Origin: Acetobacter cerevisiae
GTDB lineage: Bacteria > Pseudomonadota > Alphaproteobacteria > Acetobacterales > Acetobacteraceae
Direction: 5' to 3'
DNA: 64,000 nt
Assembly (NCBI RefSeq): GCF_001580535.1
Contig: NZ_LHZA01000157.1
Span: 186,001 to 250,000 of the forward strand
The stretch's first letter is position 1; each line of letters begins with the position of its first letter. Made by a program: the position numbers and the translations under genes. Below the pieces are notes generated by a model that saw only the letters and a program-made list of their open reading frames with translations, did no database searches and was not told the origin of the DNA. Shown one piece after another: positions 55,199-64,000 of the stretch.

Positions 55199-56115
55199 GC
55201 GCCGCGCGCATAACGCGCCTGATGCGTCTGGAGGCGCGGATTGCTCAGGCGTTGCTGAACCTGTTTTTACGGATGGGGCCTGCGCGGGCATCCAATTTCG
55301 CGGGACGGTTCTGTCGGTTCATCGGGCCACTTCTGCCGGTTTCCAAAATAGCAGACAAAAATCTGCAACTGGCCATGCCGGAGCTGAACGCCCCGGAGCG
55401 CACCCGGATTGTGCGCGGCGTGTGGGAAAATCTGGGCCGCACGGTGGGCGAACTTCCACATTTATCTCGCTTGCAGGAAAATACCCCCAGCGGGCCGGGT
55501 TTTGAGGTTCAGGGGGCTGGGTATCTGGAAGAACAGGCCCGGCGCGGCGGCGCGGTTCTGTTTGTGTCCGGCCATATCGGCAACTGGGAAATGTTGCCGC
55601 CCGGCGTCGCCCGGCATGGTACGCCCTTTGCGTCCTTTTATCGGGCAGCAGGTAACCCCCTCATTGATGCCATGATCCGCAACTTGCGGGATACCGCTAT
55701 GGCCCCCACCCCCATGCCCCTTTTTGCCAAGGGCGCGCGCGGGGCGCGGGAGGCTCTGGCCTATGTCTCCAAAGGGGGCCGGCTGGGCATGCTGGTGGAC
55801 CAGAAAATGAATGATGGTGTTGAAGCCACATTTTTTGGTCGCCCCGCCATGACAGCACCGGCACTGGCGGCCATGGCCTTGCGCTATCGCTGCGCGGTCA
55901 TCCCCGGCTATGTGGAGCGGCTTGGCCCGGCCCGTTTGCGGATTGTGGTCGAACCCCCGATGGAACTGCCGGATACGGGCGATAAGAAGCAGGACCTGAG
56001 CCTATTGGTGCAGGCAGTGAATGATCGGCTGGAAAGCTGGATCAGGCGAAAGCCGGAAAGTTGGCTCTGGCTGCATCGTCGCTGGCCGAAAGACCTCTAC
56101 AAAAAGAAAAAATAA
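55195..56115 (+). CDS. lpxL: Lipid A biosynthesis acyltransferase
   Basis: 306 residues of the LpxL/HtrB family. The catalytic HX4E motif is SGHIGNWEM, and FASFYRAAGNPLID and GMLVDQKMNDGVEATFFGRPAMT complete the pattern. An N-terminal hydrophobic helix (RIAQALLNLFLRMG) holds it at the inner membrane. It adds a secondary acyl chain to Kdo2-lipid IVA. It is the last gene of the lpx group. Confidence 0.93.
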   Translation: MSAARITRLMRLEARIAQALLNLFLRMGPARASNFAGRFCRFIGPLLPVSKIADKNLQLAMPELNAPERTRIVRGVWENLGRTVGELPHLSRLQENTPSGPGFEVQGAGYLEEQARRGGAVLFVSGHIGNWEMLPPGVARHGTPFASFYRAAGNPLIDAMIRNLRDTAMAPTPMPLFAKGARGAREALAYVSKGGRLGMLVDQKMNDGVEATFFGRPAMTAPALAAMALRYRCAVIPGYVERLGPARLRIVVEPPMELPDTGDKKQDLSLLVQAVNDRLESWIRRKPESWLWLHRRWPKDLYKKKK

Positions 56116-56253
56116 ACCGATCTGGAGCAGGTGGTGTTTATTTCCTGCGTCGGACATGCTGCACATTCGGCGGGGAGAAAGGCGGTCGCTTCTGCACGGA
56201 CTTCGGGCTATGATATTATTTTATAATATTTCTTAATCTGGAGCCTGTTGCCC

Positions 56254-57051
56254 ATGTCTTCACCCAGCCCCGCCCTCGCCTATCGTCTTGAAGCTGCTCG
56301 GGCTGTGGTGCAGGACGCCGCGCGTCTTGCCATGTCCATGCGTCCCGCCCCCGGTGGCCCGGAAGGCAAGCAGAAGTCGGCGCAGGACTGGCTGACTGAA
56401 GCCGATGGTGCCGTGGAAAGCTTTATTGCCCAGCGGATGCAGGCTCTGTTCCCTGATGACGGCTTTCAGGGTGAAGAAGGCGGCGTTGCCCGCGCAGGCA
56501 GTCTGCGTTGGGTGGTGGACCCGATTGACGGCACATCCAACTATGCCCGCGGCCGGAACCGCTGGTGTGTGTCTCTTGGCCTTCTGGATGGGGATGAGCC
56601 GGTGGCCGGGGTGATCGAGGCGCCTGCTCTGGGCGAGGTTTACACGGCTCTGCGTGGTCAGGGCGCGTTCCTCAACGGCAAACGCATTCAGGCCTCGCCG
56701 GTCAAAGACCCGGCCAGCGCCATGATTGAGATGGGCTGGAGCAACCGGGTCCCTAAGCCGGTATTTATGGAAAAAATCGACGCCATCATGGATTTGGGGG
56801 CTATGCCCCGCTCCGGTGGGTCGGGCGCACTGGCGCTGGCGGATGTCGCATGCGGGCGGCTGGATGGCTATATCGAAATTGTCATCAATCTGTGGGATGT
56901 GGCCGCGGCTCTTCCTCTGCTGGCAGAAGCCGGGGCCTGTGTCTCGCCTTTCCTGAAGGAAGGCGGCCTGACAGGGCCTGCGACAATTTTAGCGGCAAAC
57001 CCGCATATTGCGCAGGCTCTGTCCTCTGCCGTAGGAATTTCTCTGGATTAA
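56254..57051 (+). CDS. Inositol monophosphatase family protein
   Basis: 265 residues. Metal-binding motifs are GFQGEEGG, WVVDPIDGTSNYARG (DPIDGT) and the C-terminal LWDVAAALPLLAEAGA (WDxAA). Family members act on inositol phosphates, histidinol phosphate, fructose bisphosphate or PAP (CysQ). With the sulfate block 4 kb upstream a CysQ-like role is possible but unproved. The start is ATG 56254, with a TTG six bases before. Confidence 0.88.
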   Translation: MSSPSPALAYRLEAARAVVQDAARLAMSMRPAPGGPEGKQKSAQDWLTEADGAVESFIAQRMQALFPDDGFQGEEGGVARAGSLRWVVDPIDGTSNYARGRNRWCVSLGLLDGDEPVAGVIEAPALGEVYTALRGQGAFLNGKRIQASPVKDPASAMIEMGWSNRVPKPVFMEKIDAIMDLGAMPRSGGSGALALADVACGRLDGYIEIVINLWDVAAALPLLAEAGACVSPFLKEGGLTGPATILAANPHIAQALSSAVGISLD

Positions 57052-57064
57052 AAGCGGTGGGGTC

Positions 57065-57078
57065 TGGCCTTCGGGCCA
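57065..57078. terminator. UUCG-tetraloop hairpin after the phosphatase gene
   Basis: TGGCC-TTCG-GGCCA, a very stable stem with a TTCG loop, 14 bases after the stop. No T run, so it may be a partial terminator or a processing barrier. Confidence 0.45.
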
Positions 57079-57129
57079 TTCTGCCGCCACAAACGAGACG
57101 TAAGGCTAGGCCAGTAATTTAGGCCCATA

Positions 57130-57999
57130 ATGGAGACCACCAGAATGCGGTCAGTTTACCGTTTTTCCTCCTTTTCTCTTGCTCTGGGGATGGCAACCGC
57201 TCTGAGCTGTGCGCCGCTGCAGGCACGCGCGGCTGACAGTGGGCAGACGCTTGTCGATAAAGCTGCGCTGACGGTGCAGGACATTTTTGTGGGGGCTACG
57301 GCGCAAAGCACCGTGGCCGTTAACCTGGGGAAGGCCCGCGCCGTCATGGTGTGTCCTTCCATTTTCCGTATGTCCATTGCCTTTGGTGGGGCTGGAGGCG
57401 GCTGTCTGCTGCTGGCCCGAGACGCTCGCGGATCATGGTCAGACCCGGCTTTCTATACGCTCAGCACGGCATCCTTTGGGATTCAGCTGGGTGTGCAGAA
57501 TTCTCAGGCGATGTTCTTTGTCATGACGGACCGGGGACTACAGGCACTGCTGGATAGCCAGTTCCAGTTTGGGGCCAACGCCGGTGTGTCCTTTGCGACC
57601 CTCAGCAGCAATGCCGAGCGCGGCAATGCCGGGGCCAGAAATACGGACATTCTTGTTGCGCAGAAGTCTCAGGGTCTCTTCGCTGGCGCAGCTCTTGGTG
57701 GGACCAAACTTACCGTCAACAGCGACGCCAATCGGGCCTATTACAGCCAGAGCGTTGGGCCTGAAGACATTGTTGTTTCCATGCGCGTGAACAACCCGGG
57801 TGCTGATCCGCTGCGGAGCGTGCTGACCCGCTACGGAAAAATGGCTCCGGCGACTACCACACCGACAAGCAAGACGGCGGGCGCAGTTCAGCATGCTGCG
57901 ACAACCGGTGCCGATACGCTCGGGAGTGATGCTATCAGCACGACGGGATCTGGGAGTGTGGGGAGCATCCAGCATGAAAATCTGGCCCCGGTAAAGTAA
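57130..57999 (+). CDS. SYLF (Ysc84-like) lipid-binding domain protein
   Basis: 289 residues with a signal peptide (FSLALGMATALSCAPLQARAA). The SYLF core runs from residue 60 to 210: ARAVMVCPSIFRMSIAFGGAGGGCLLLARD, with YTLSTASFGIQLGVQNSQAMFFVMTDRGLQALLDSQF following. SYLF domains bind phosphoinositides or other lipids, and bacterial members are periplasmic with uncertain function. The tail is Thr/Ala/Gly-rich and disordered. It ends at a good terminator. The start may instead be the ATG at 57145. Confidence 0.86.
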   Translation: METTRMRSVYRFSSFSLALGMATALSCAPLQARAADSGQTLVDKAALTVQDIFVGATAQSTVAVNLGKARAVMVCPSIFRMSIAFGGAGGGCLLLARDARGSWSDPAFYTLSTASFGIQLGVQNSQAMFFVMTDRGLQALLDSQFQFGANAGVSFATLSSNAERGNAGARNTDILVAQKSQGLFAGAALGGTKLTVNSDANRAYYSQSVGPEDIVVSMRVNNPGADPLRSVLTRYGKMAPATTTPTSKTAGAVQHAATTGADTLGSDAISTTGSGSVGSIQHENLAPVK

Positions 58000-58003
58000 T
58001 CAC

Positions 58004-58028
58004 AAGGCGCGGGTAAAACCGCGCCTTT
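58004..58028 (+). terminator. Rho-independent terminator after the SYLF gene
   Basis: AAGGCGCGG pairs with CCGCGCCTT (loop GTAAAA), then TTT. It lies in the gap between the SYLF gene and mltG, which converge. Confidence 0.82.
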
Positions 58029-58042
58029 ATAACTCCATGCCT

Positions 58043-59038
58043 CTATTGCTGTGCTGTAGAGGTATGGTCCGCTTGTTTCTTCTGCCGAAAAATCTGCACA
58101 TTTTTATTGTGCTCTGTCAGGCTGGCCGCAAAGCTATGGCCCCCCTGCCCGTTTGCCACAAAATACAGCATATTTCCTGTAGCCGGATGCGCTGCGGCTT
58201 CCAGAGAAGATAAGCCCGGCGAGCAAATTGGCCCCGGAGGCAGGCCTGCGACCATATAGGTATTGTATGGGCTGCTGACCTGAAGATCCGTATGCGTCAA
58301 CGCTCTGCCCAGAGGAGGTGTGCCATTGGTCAGGGCGTAAATTACGGTCGGGTCCGTTTGCAGCTTCATGCCCTGTTGCAGCCGGTTGATGAAGACGCGT
58401 GCCACAAGGGGGCGCTCGGCAGGAAGAGCAGTTTCCTTTTCCACCAGAGACGCCAAAGTCACCAAAGTCTGCTCATCGGGAATTTCCGCCACCGGCGTGC
58501 GTTTGTTCCAGACGGTCTGGACAGCTTTGCTCATGGTTGTTTGGGTGCGTTCCAGCAGTATTTTGCGGCTGGTATTGCGCAAATACCCGTAGGTTTCCGG
58601 CATGACGCTGCCTTCGGCGGGCAAAGGTGCGTCGTCTTCCAGAAAGGGAGCTGACTGAAGCAGCGCCTGAATCTGATGCGCTGTAAGGCCTTCCGGAATG
58701 GTCAGCTTGTGCAGAACCGGATGGGCGTGTCGGATGATATGTAATGCCTCCTGCATGGAGACAAAGGCCGGAAAACGCAATTCAGCCGCGTGAAGCTGTC
58801 CGTCTTTCCGCGTGAGTAGAACAGCGGTTAGACAGAGCCGTTCTGTCCAGTATCCGGACTGAAGAACGCCAGCCTGCTGCAATGTATGGATTGTGCTGAG
58901 ATAGTCGCCATGTGGGATGACAACGTCAGTTTCGTGAGCTAATGGCCCCGGATTTTTATAATCGAGCCATGCTTTAAAGGCTGTTCCCCCTGCCCCTATG
59001 AGGAGCAGAAGGAACAAAACCGATAATAACCTGCGCAT
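58043..59038 (-). CDS. mltG: Endolytic transglycosylase MltG
   Basis: 331 residues. An N-terminal membrane anchor (LLSVLFLLLLIGAGGTAF) is followed by a YceG/MltG domain. The catalytic-region Glu is in TLASLVEKETALPAERPLVARVF, and the GMKLQTDPTVIYAL and PYNTYMVAGLPPGPICSPG segments are typical. It cuts nascent glycan strands and terminates their growth. The gene follows fabF, a conserved order. Confidence 0.93.
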   Translation of the reverse strand: MRRLLSVLFLLLLIGAGGTAFKAWLDYKNPGPLAHETDVVIPHGDYLSTIHTLQQAGVLQSGYWTERLCLTAVLLTRKDGQLHAAELRFPAFVSMQEALHIIRHAHPVLHKLTIPEGLTAHQIQALLQSAPFLEDDAPLPAEGSVMPETYGYLRNTSRKILLERTQTTMSKAVQTVWNKRTPVAEIPDEQTLVTLASLVEKETALPAERPLVARVFINRLQQGMKLQTDPTVIYALTNGTPPLGRALTHTDLQVSSPYNTYMVAGLPPGPICSPGLSSLEAAAHPATGNMLYFVANGQGGHSFAASLTEHNKNVQIFRQKKQADHTSTAQQ

Positions 59039-59049
59039 ATCGTCCTTTA

Positions 59050-60375
59050 TCAGACGCGGCGGACAACCAGACTGGCGTTTGTGCCGCCAAAGCCGAAGCT
59101 GTTGGACAGAGCAACATTAATCTGCCTCTGCTGCGCCGTATGCGCGACCCGGTCAATTACGCTCTCGCGTGACGGGTTATCAAGGTTAAGCGTGGGAGGA
59201 GCCACGTTATCACGCATCGCCAGGATGCAGAAGATGGCTTCAATCGCACCCGCCGCACCAAGCAGATGCCCGGTGGAGGATTTGGTAGAAGACATGGCCA
59301 GCGTACGGGCATCATCCCCGAACAGACGTTCGACCGCTTCAAGCTCAAGGTCATCCGCCATGGTGGAGGTGCCGTGTGCGTTGACGTAGCCAACATCAGC
59401 GGGTGTAACGCCTGCACTCTTCAGAGCCGAGCGCATGGCGCGGAAAGCCCCATAATGCCCTTCTGATGGTGCCGTAATGTGATAGGCGTCCCCGGACATG
59501 CCATAGCCTACGATTTCCGCGTAGATCTTGGCACCTCGGGCCTTGGCGTGTTCGTACTCTTCCAGCACAACCACACCCGAGCCTTCACCCATTACAAAAC
59601 CGTCGCGGTCTTTATCCCACGGGCGGGAGGCTTTCTGCGGTGTTTCATTAAACCCGGTAGAAAGCGCTCTTGCTGAGCAGAACCCGGCAATGCCCAGCGG
59701 GCAGACCGTTGCTTCTGCACCACCTGCGACCATCACATCGGCATCGCCAAACATGATGAGCCGTGCGGCGTCACCAATGGCATGCACACCGGTTGCACAG
59801 GCTGTCACCACAGAGTGGTTTGGCCCCTGGAACCCGTATTTGATGGACACATGTCCTGAGACAAGGTTGATGAGGGCTGATGGAATGAAGAAGGGAGAAA
59901 GACGCTTGGCGCGGCCTTCATGCACCGTGATGGAGGCGTCATAGATGGTCTGAAGGCCACCAATGCCTGAGCCAATCATCACGCCTGTGGCGCATTTATC
60001 TTCTTCAGTCTGAGGCTTCCAGCCGGAATCCTCCACAGCTTCAGTCGCTGCGACCAGTCCCATGTGAATGAAACGGTCCATCTTGCGCTGGTCTTTGACC
60101 GAGATCCAGTCAGAAAGCGTCAGCTTTCCTTCAGAAGTCGGTCCTTCCGGCACCTGTCCGGCAACCTGCGCCGGCAGATCGCTGGGGTCAAAATGCGTGA
60201 TTCTTTCAATCCCGCTTTCCCCTGCGATCAGACGTGACCATACGTTTTCGACACCGAGGCCCAGAGGACCCACCATGCCCATACCGGTGACGACGACGCG
60301 TCTCCGGCCCGAATTTGCTCCGGCCGACTGCAACAAACCAGCCCGCTCCCCGCTTGAATCTGTCTGGCCCCTCAA
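59050..60375 (-). CDS. fabF: 3-oxoacyl-[acyl-carrier-protein] synthase II
   Basis: 441 residues. The Cys-His-His triad is visible as TACATGVHAIG, VNAHGTSTMADDLEL and SSTKSSTGHLLGAAGAIE. It condenses malonyl-ACP with growing acyl-ACP. No ATG precedes the conserved RRRVVVTGMGMVGPLGLG, so the start is a non-ATG codon: TTG at 60375 is used, but a TTG near 60335 with GGGGAG upstream is also plausible. It sits between acpP and mltG on the same strand. Confidence 0.94.
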   Translation of the reverse strand: MRGQTDSSGERAGLLQSAGANSGRRRVVVTGMGMVGPLGLGVENVWSRLIAGESGIERITHFDPSDLPAQVAGQVPEGPTSEGKLTLSDWISVKDQRKMDRFIHMGLVAATEAVEDSGWKPQTEEDKCATGVMIGSGIGGLQTIYDASITVHEGRAKRLSPFFIPSALINLVSGHVSIKYGFQGPNHSVVTACATGVHAIGDAARLIMFGDADVMVAGGAEATVCPLGIAGFCSARALSTGFNETPQKASRPWDKDRDGFVMGEGSGVVVLEEYEHAKARGAKIYAEIVGYGMSGDAYHITAPSEGHYGAFRAMRSALKSAGVTPADVGYVNAHGTSTMADDLELEAVERLFGDDARTLAMSSTKSSTGHLLGAAGAIEAIFCILAMRDNVAPPTLNLDNPSRESVIDRVAHTAQQRQINVALSNSFGFGGTNASLVVRRV

Positions 60376-60421
60376 GGAGTGAGGGACCTTATATTAGTCT
60401 GCAAAAAGAAGACGGCCTAAA

Positions 60422-60661
60422 TTAGGCAGCTTTCTGCTTCTCGATGTAGTCAATCGCGTCTTTAACCGTGGCGATCTTCTCAGCAGCGTCTTCCGGAATC
60501 TCGACGTTGAAAGCTTCTTCGAAAGCCATCACGAGTTCAACGGTATCAAGGCTGTCTGCGCCCAGGTCGTCGATGAACGACGCTTCCGGCGTGACCTTGC
60601 TTTCCTCGACGCCGAGATGCTCGACCACAATTTTCTTAACCTTGTCAGCGATTTCGCTCAT
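60422..60661 (-). CDS. acpP: Acyl carrier protein
   Basis: 79 residues, highly acidic. The phosphopantetheine serine is in [19 protein letters not shown], the universal DSL motif, with the usual FIDDLG helix before it. It carries fatty-acyl intermediates. It lies between fabG and fabF on the minus strand; 273 bases separate it from fabG, longer than the other gaps in the cluster. Confidence 0.97.
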   Translation of the reverse strand: MSEIADKVKKIVVEHLGVEESKVTPEASFIDDLGADSLDTVELVMAFEEAFNVEIPEDAAEKIATVKDAIDYIEKQKAA

Positions 60662-60805
60662 CTGTCTCTGCTTCCTATGTGCCCTGGAAAAGCGGGCAAG
60701 TTATCTAGGCGCTTAAGTCTGCCAGTTTGCCTGTTGCAGGTAAGGCTGAGCATGTCGCTCTTTCCTCTCCCACGCAACAGGGTTGCGGGCGCTTAGCACG
60801 TTTTT

Positions 60806-60829
60806 CCGGTTCACGCCAACATGAACCGG
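60806..60829. repeat. Inverted repeat between fabG and acpP
   Basis: CCGGTTCA and TGAACCGG form a perfect eight-base dyad with an eight-base loop. It lies in the 273-base gap between the fabG stop and the acpP start. T-run position does not fit a terminator for this strand. It could be a pause site or part of an acpP promoter. Confidence 0.55.
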
Positions 60830-60934
60830 TTAACTGTGTTCCGGACAGGTGCATCCAGACCATTTACGGAGCCTGTCTGCCACATCCGGAAACAATTTGC
60901 ACGACCTGTTGAAGCAATAGCTTCCCGGACGTGT

Positions 60935-61678
60935 TTATACCATAGCCATACCGCCATTAACATGCAGTGTGGAGCCTGTAACCCACCCGGCTTCTTCCGA
61001 GCACAGATACAGCACAGCAGAGGCCACATCTTCCGGTTTGCCAAGGCGGCCCAGCGGGATGGCGCTGGTCAGTTTTTCTTTCTGCGCGTCAGGCAGCACA
61101 TCAGTCATCGGGGTGACAATAAAGCCCGGTGCCACAACATTGACTGTGACACCGCGAGAACCCGCTTCCTGTGCCAGAGATTTGCTCATGCCCACCATCC
61201 CCGCTTTGGCTGCGGAATAGTTAGCCTGCCCGGCATTGCCGGTTGTGCCGACGACGGAAGCAATATTCACAATGCGGCCGGCACGGCGACGCAGCATGCC
61301 TTTCAGGGCGGCGCGGCACAGGCGGAACGGGGAAGAGAGGTCCACATTCAGAACCTGATCCCAGTCCTGATCTTTCATGCGCAGGGCGAGCGTATCACGC
61401 GTCAGGCCAGCATTGTTGATCAGAATATCCAGTGGGGCTCCGGCAACGTCTTCGGCCTTGCCGACCAGCGCATCAGCTTCAGCTGCTTCGGACAGGTTGG
61501 CCGTGACATAAAATGCCCGTTCGCCGCCCAGCTCCTTGACCTGCTCCTGCAGCACGGCTTCCCGCGTGCCGGACAAGATGACTGTAGCCCCCTGAGCATG
61601 CAGGGTAGCGGCAATCGCCCGCCCGATGCCACCGGAAGCACCCGTGACCAGAGCAGTTTTTCCATCAAGCCTGAACAT
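60935..61678 (-). CDS. fabG: 3-oxoacyl-[acyl-carrier-protein] reductase
   Basis: 247 residues, the size of canonical FabG. NADPH motif ALVTGASGGIGRAIAATL, NNAG in LINNAGLTRD, and catalytic YSAAKAGMVGMSKSLA are in place. It reduces 3-oxoacyl-ACP to 3-hydroxyacyl-ACP. It follows fabD by 20 bases. Confidence 0.95.
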   Translation of the reverse strand: MFRLDGKTALVTGASGGIGRAIAATLHAQGATVILSGTREAVLQEQVKELGGERAFYVTANLSEAAEADALVGKAEDVAGAPLDILINNAGLTRDTLALRMKDQDWDQVLNVDLSSPFRLCRAALKGMLRRRAGRIVNIASVVGTTGNAGQANYSAAKAGMVGMSKSLAQEAGSRGVTVNVVAPGFIVTPMTDVLPDAQKEKLTSAIPLGRLGKPEDVASAVLYLCSEEAGWVTGSTLHVNGGMAMV

Positions 61679-61698
61679 AGTCTTTTATTCCGTTGTTT

Positions 61699-62643
61699 TT
61701 AAAAAGATTTCAGGAGAGTTTCGATATCTGCTGGTGTGCCAACAGAGCTAGTGGAAACTTCGGGATCAATGCGACGAACGAGGCCTGACAGCACTTTGCC
61801 TGCACCGATTTCCACAAACGTATCGACACCCATGCTCGTCATGGCTTCCACGCTTTCGCGCCAGCGGACACGGCCTGTCACCTGTTTTGTCAGGGCCTGA
61901 CGAATCGCATCCGGGTCGCTCACCTTCTCAGCGGTTACGTTGGCAATAACCGGCACGATCGGAGACGCGATGTCTGCGTTGGCCAGCGCTTCGGCCATCA
62001 CATCTTCTGCCGGGCGCATCAGTGAGGAATGGAACGGAGCAGACACCGGCAGTTTGACGGCGCGCTTGATCTTCATTTCCTTGGCGAGCGCAATGGCGTT
62101 GTCAATTGCTGCCATGGTACCGGAAATAACAATCTGGCCACCACCGTTATCGTTGGCGATTTCCAGAACACCGCCCTGTGCGGCTTTTTCACAGATTTCC
62201 TGCGTCTGAGCGAGCGTTGCGCCAATCAGAGCGGCCATGCTGCCCTCACCTGCCGGCACAGCTTTCTGCATGGCCAGACCGCGTGTGCGCAGTAAACGAG
62301 CAGCTTCTGTTACACCAAAGGCACGGCCTGCGGCCAGAGCGGCATATTCCCCAAGGGAATGCCCGGCCAGCAGTGTCACTTTCCCGGCCAGATCCAGACC
62401 GCCCTGCTCTTCCAGAACGCACAGCACAGCCATGGAAACAGCCATCAGAGCCGGTTGCGCATTTTCCGTGCTGGTCAGAGCCTCCATCGGCCCTTCAAAA
62501 ATGGTTTTGGAGAGCTTTTCGCCCAGTGCTTCGTCGACTTCTTCAAACACGGCGCGTGCTGAAGGAAAGGCAGCGGCGAGGTCAGCCCCCATGCCAACGG
62601 ACTGGCTACCCTGCCCCGGAAAAATAAAAGCGTAAACAGCCAT
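61699..62643 (-). CDS. fabD: Malonyl CoA-acyl carrier protein transacylase
   Basis: 314 residues. The nucleophile serine is in LLAGHSLGEYAALAAGRA, the active-site Gln-rich FPGQGSQSVGMGADLA opens the protein, and KLPVSAPFHSSLMRPA carries the catalytic histidine. It loads malonate on ACP. It is the first gene of fabD-fabG-acpP-fabF here. Confidence 0.96.
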   Translation of the reverse strand: MAVYAFIFPGQGSQSVGMGADLAAAFPSARAVFEEVDEALGEKLSKTIFEGPMEALTSTENAQPALMAVSMAVLCVLEEQGGLDLAGKVTLLAGHSLGEYAALAAGRAFGVTEAARLLRTRGLAMQKAVPAGEGSMAALIGATLAQTQEICEKAAQGGVLEIANDNGGGQIVISGTMAAIDNAIALAKEMKIKRAVKLPVSAPFHSSLMRPAEDVMAEALANADIASPIVPVIANVTAEKVSDPDAIRQALTKQVTGRVRWRESVEAMTSMGVDTFVEIGAGKVLSGLVRRIDPEVSTSSVGTPADIETLLKSF

Positions 62644-62754
62644 AATACCTACTGTTTCAAGAGGTTCTTCAAGCCTGTCAGGCTGAAATCAGATCAAACG
62701 CAGTTCATGGAGTGCTGTTTGAAAGGAGAGGCATGAAAGATACGCTGCCCGTGC

Positions 62755-63306
62755 TCAGCGCACAATACGCCAGCACAAGACCAGAAAAGCATCCCACAGG
62801 CTGGCAAGAACTTCATGCCCGATGCGCAGGCCAGTTCGAAACACGCTCTTCCGCCCGGTTGCCGGGAATGGAAACGGCACGGCCTGCACGGACCATCCAG
62901 CCAGACGCATCAGCAAAAGGCAGCGCGGCATGTGGTATGTGCTTGTGGCCAATGCGAGAGTTTGATCTGCAAGGCCCTGTTTTTTCAGGATTTTTGTGCA
63001 GTTTACAACGGAGTCAAATGTATCCGTCGCAGCATGGTCTTCAAGGATAGCCTCAGGGGAAGCGCCGGCCTCCAGAAGCAATCTGCGCATGACGGTCGCT
63101 TCCGTCAAACCCTTGCGGGGCACGCCACCGGTTACAAGGTAGAGCGGCGCGTTCTGCTTCACTCCAAACTGCACAGCGGCCAGCACCCTATGCTGTAAGG
63201 CTGGCGATGGCGTGCCGTCAGCCCGGAGTGCCGCTCCGAAAATGAGAATTGGCGTCACCGCCTGCCTATGGGTCTTGCTTGCCGATGTTTCAGGCGTACG
63301 CATCAT
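62755..63306 (-). CDS. YdcF family protein (DUF218)
   Basis: 183 residues. DUF218 signatures are ILIFGAALRADGTPSPALQHRV and LVTGGVPRKGLTEATVMRRLL, with an ALATSTYHMPRCLLLMRLAGW segment. A hydrophobic C-terminal piece (VLASLWDAFLVLCWRIV) may be membrane-associated. Members include SanA and YdcF; the activity is unknown. It overlaps the upstream methyltransferase gene by four bases (ATGA). Confidence 0.87.
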   Translation of the reverse strand: MMRTPETSASKTHRQAVTPILIFGAALRADGTPSPALQHRVLAAVQFGVKQNAPLYLVTGGVPRKGLTEATVMRRLLLEAGASPEAILEDHAATDTFDSVVNCTKILKKQGLADQTLALATSTYHMPRCLLLMRLAGWSVQAVPFPFPATGRKSVFRTGLRIGHEVLASLWDAFLVLCWRIVR

Positions 63307-64000
63307 GCGGGCGGCAGCAGAAGCACGCGGTTCAGGCGTTCCAGCGTATGAAAGGTTTCCTGCCAGACTGTGCGGAATTTGTTTTCCGGCACACCGCGTG
63401 CTGCGAGAATGGCGGCCAGATCGCCCACGGTGCGCTCCCCATCAATAAGCGGCAGAAGGCCACGCGCCTGCGGCGGCAAAGGAATGGGCACAACCAGCGT
63501 CCCGAATGCGAACGGCAGCGTGTGGTCCGGTCGCATCTGTTTAGCCAGCTCAATGCCTGGAATTTCCCGCATGATCGGCACCGCATCAAATGAGGATGCA
63601 TCGGCTCGCGTGACGCTCGTGCCTTTGCGCACAACATACGCCACATGGGTTGCCATGTTCCCTGTCAGAGATTCCGCAACCATGGCCTGCTCCCGTGCGG
63701 GGAGCTGCGCAATGCGTGCCCGCACCTTCGGGTCCGGCAGAAACAGAGCCGGATCATAGCGCGCTGGTTCCATCAGGCAGGAAGCTTCGAGCCCGGCCCC
63801 GTCAAGCAGATCCAGAAAGGCGCCGACCGTGTAAGCGCGATCTCTGGGGTTGAGGAGCAGGTCATAGAGGCCAGCATCCCCACCGCTCAGATGGTCTCCA
63901 AAATTTCCATTTTGTCGCAGCCATGCCGTGGCCGGCAGGTGACGCATCACGCGCTTGGCCATATCCAGCCGGGTGGCTGGTTTTTCATCAAAAGGAGCAA
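63303..64000 (-). CDS. Class I SAM-dependent methyltransferase, C-terminal part (runs off the window)
   Basis: The C-terminal part of a methyltransferase whose frame stays open to base 64000 (ending PFDEKPATRLD before the visible MAKRVM). No motif I is in view. The piece has the alphaproteobacterial pattern HLSGGDAGLYDLLLNPRDRAYTV and LLDGAGLEASCLMEPARYDP, then a C-terminal domain that resembles a regulatory region. Coupled to the YdcF gene. Substrate unknown. Confidence 0.7.
   Translation of the reverse strand, partial: APFDEKPATRLDMAKRVMRHLPATAWLRQNGNFGDHLSGGDAGLYDLLLNPRDRAYTVGAFLDLLDGAGLEASCLMEPARYDPALFLPDPKVRARIAQLPAREQAMVAESLTGNMATHVAYVVRKGTSVTRADASSFDAVPIMREIPGIELAKQMRPDHTLPFAFGTLVVPIPLPPQARGLLPLIDGERTVGDLAAILAARGVPENKFRTVWQETFHTLERLNRVLLLPPA

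Overview
The window is a gene-dense stretch of an alphaproteobacterial chromosome, most probably an acetic acid bacterium of the Acetobacter/Gluconobacter group. That placement is an inference. It rests on protein character, moderate-high GC, locally conserved alphaproteobacterial gene orders (rlpA-dac-tmk-holB-metG-tatD; prfA-prmC-DUF4167; fabD-fabG-acpP-fabF-mltG), a membrane malate:quinone oxidoreductase and an OprB-type sugar porin. No plasmid, phage, CRISPR array or intact insertion sequence was recognised. Both ends cut through SAM-dependent methyltransferase genes.

Layout. 1-4.7 kb: methyltransferase end, comF, grxC, DUF1178, DUF2147, a Tat-exported lactonase and ubiG. 4.8-14.7 kb: lysC, a nitronate monooxygenase-like gene, a RodZ-like protein, ispG, hisS, prfA, prmC, the DUF4167 gene and tRNA-Met; a strongly folded 100-nt element lies between prmC and the DUF4167 gene. 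14.7-19.5 kb: an orphan MlaD protein, uppP, an amino-acid permease, and a DedA/ATP-grasp pair. 19.7-27.6 kb: a cell-wall cassette (MltB-like, RlpA-like, D,D-carboxypeptidase) running into tmk-holB-metG-tatD-MBL hydrolase. 27.7-33.6 kb: stress protein, pdxH, fabI, aroC, osmC and mqo. 33.6-41.7 kb, mostly minus strand: a frameshifted OprB porin, queD-queC-queE, bioB, a threonine aldolase behind a riboswitch-like leader, and an SDR gene divergent from a LysR regulator.

41.7-52.2 kb: after a small lipoprotein and about 1.2 kb with no convincing gene comes a complete assimilatory sulfate block: cysH-cysD-cysNC, a cysTWA importer and a DUF2849-cysI-DUF934 operon. Together they import sulfate, activate it to APS, reduce APS to sulfite and reduce sulfite to sulfide. 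Inverted repeats sit in front of cysH and of the cysI operon, and a 12-codon leader ORF is overlapped by the cysT start.

52.2-64 kb: lipid A and Kdo genes (a DUF374-WaaA fusion, lpxK, lpxL), an inositol-phosphatase-family gene and a SYLF protein on the plus strand. On the minus strand is the fatty-acid cluster fabD-fabG-acpP-fabF followed by mltG, then (upstream) a YdcF protein and a methyltransferase. Most coding assignments are ordinary and secure. The unusual material is in the intergenic RNA folds, operator-like palindromes, two gene fusions/pairings and one broken porin.
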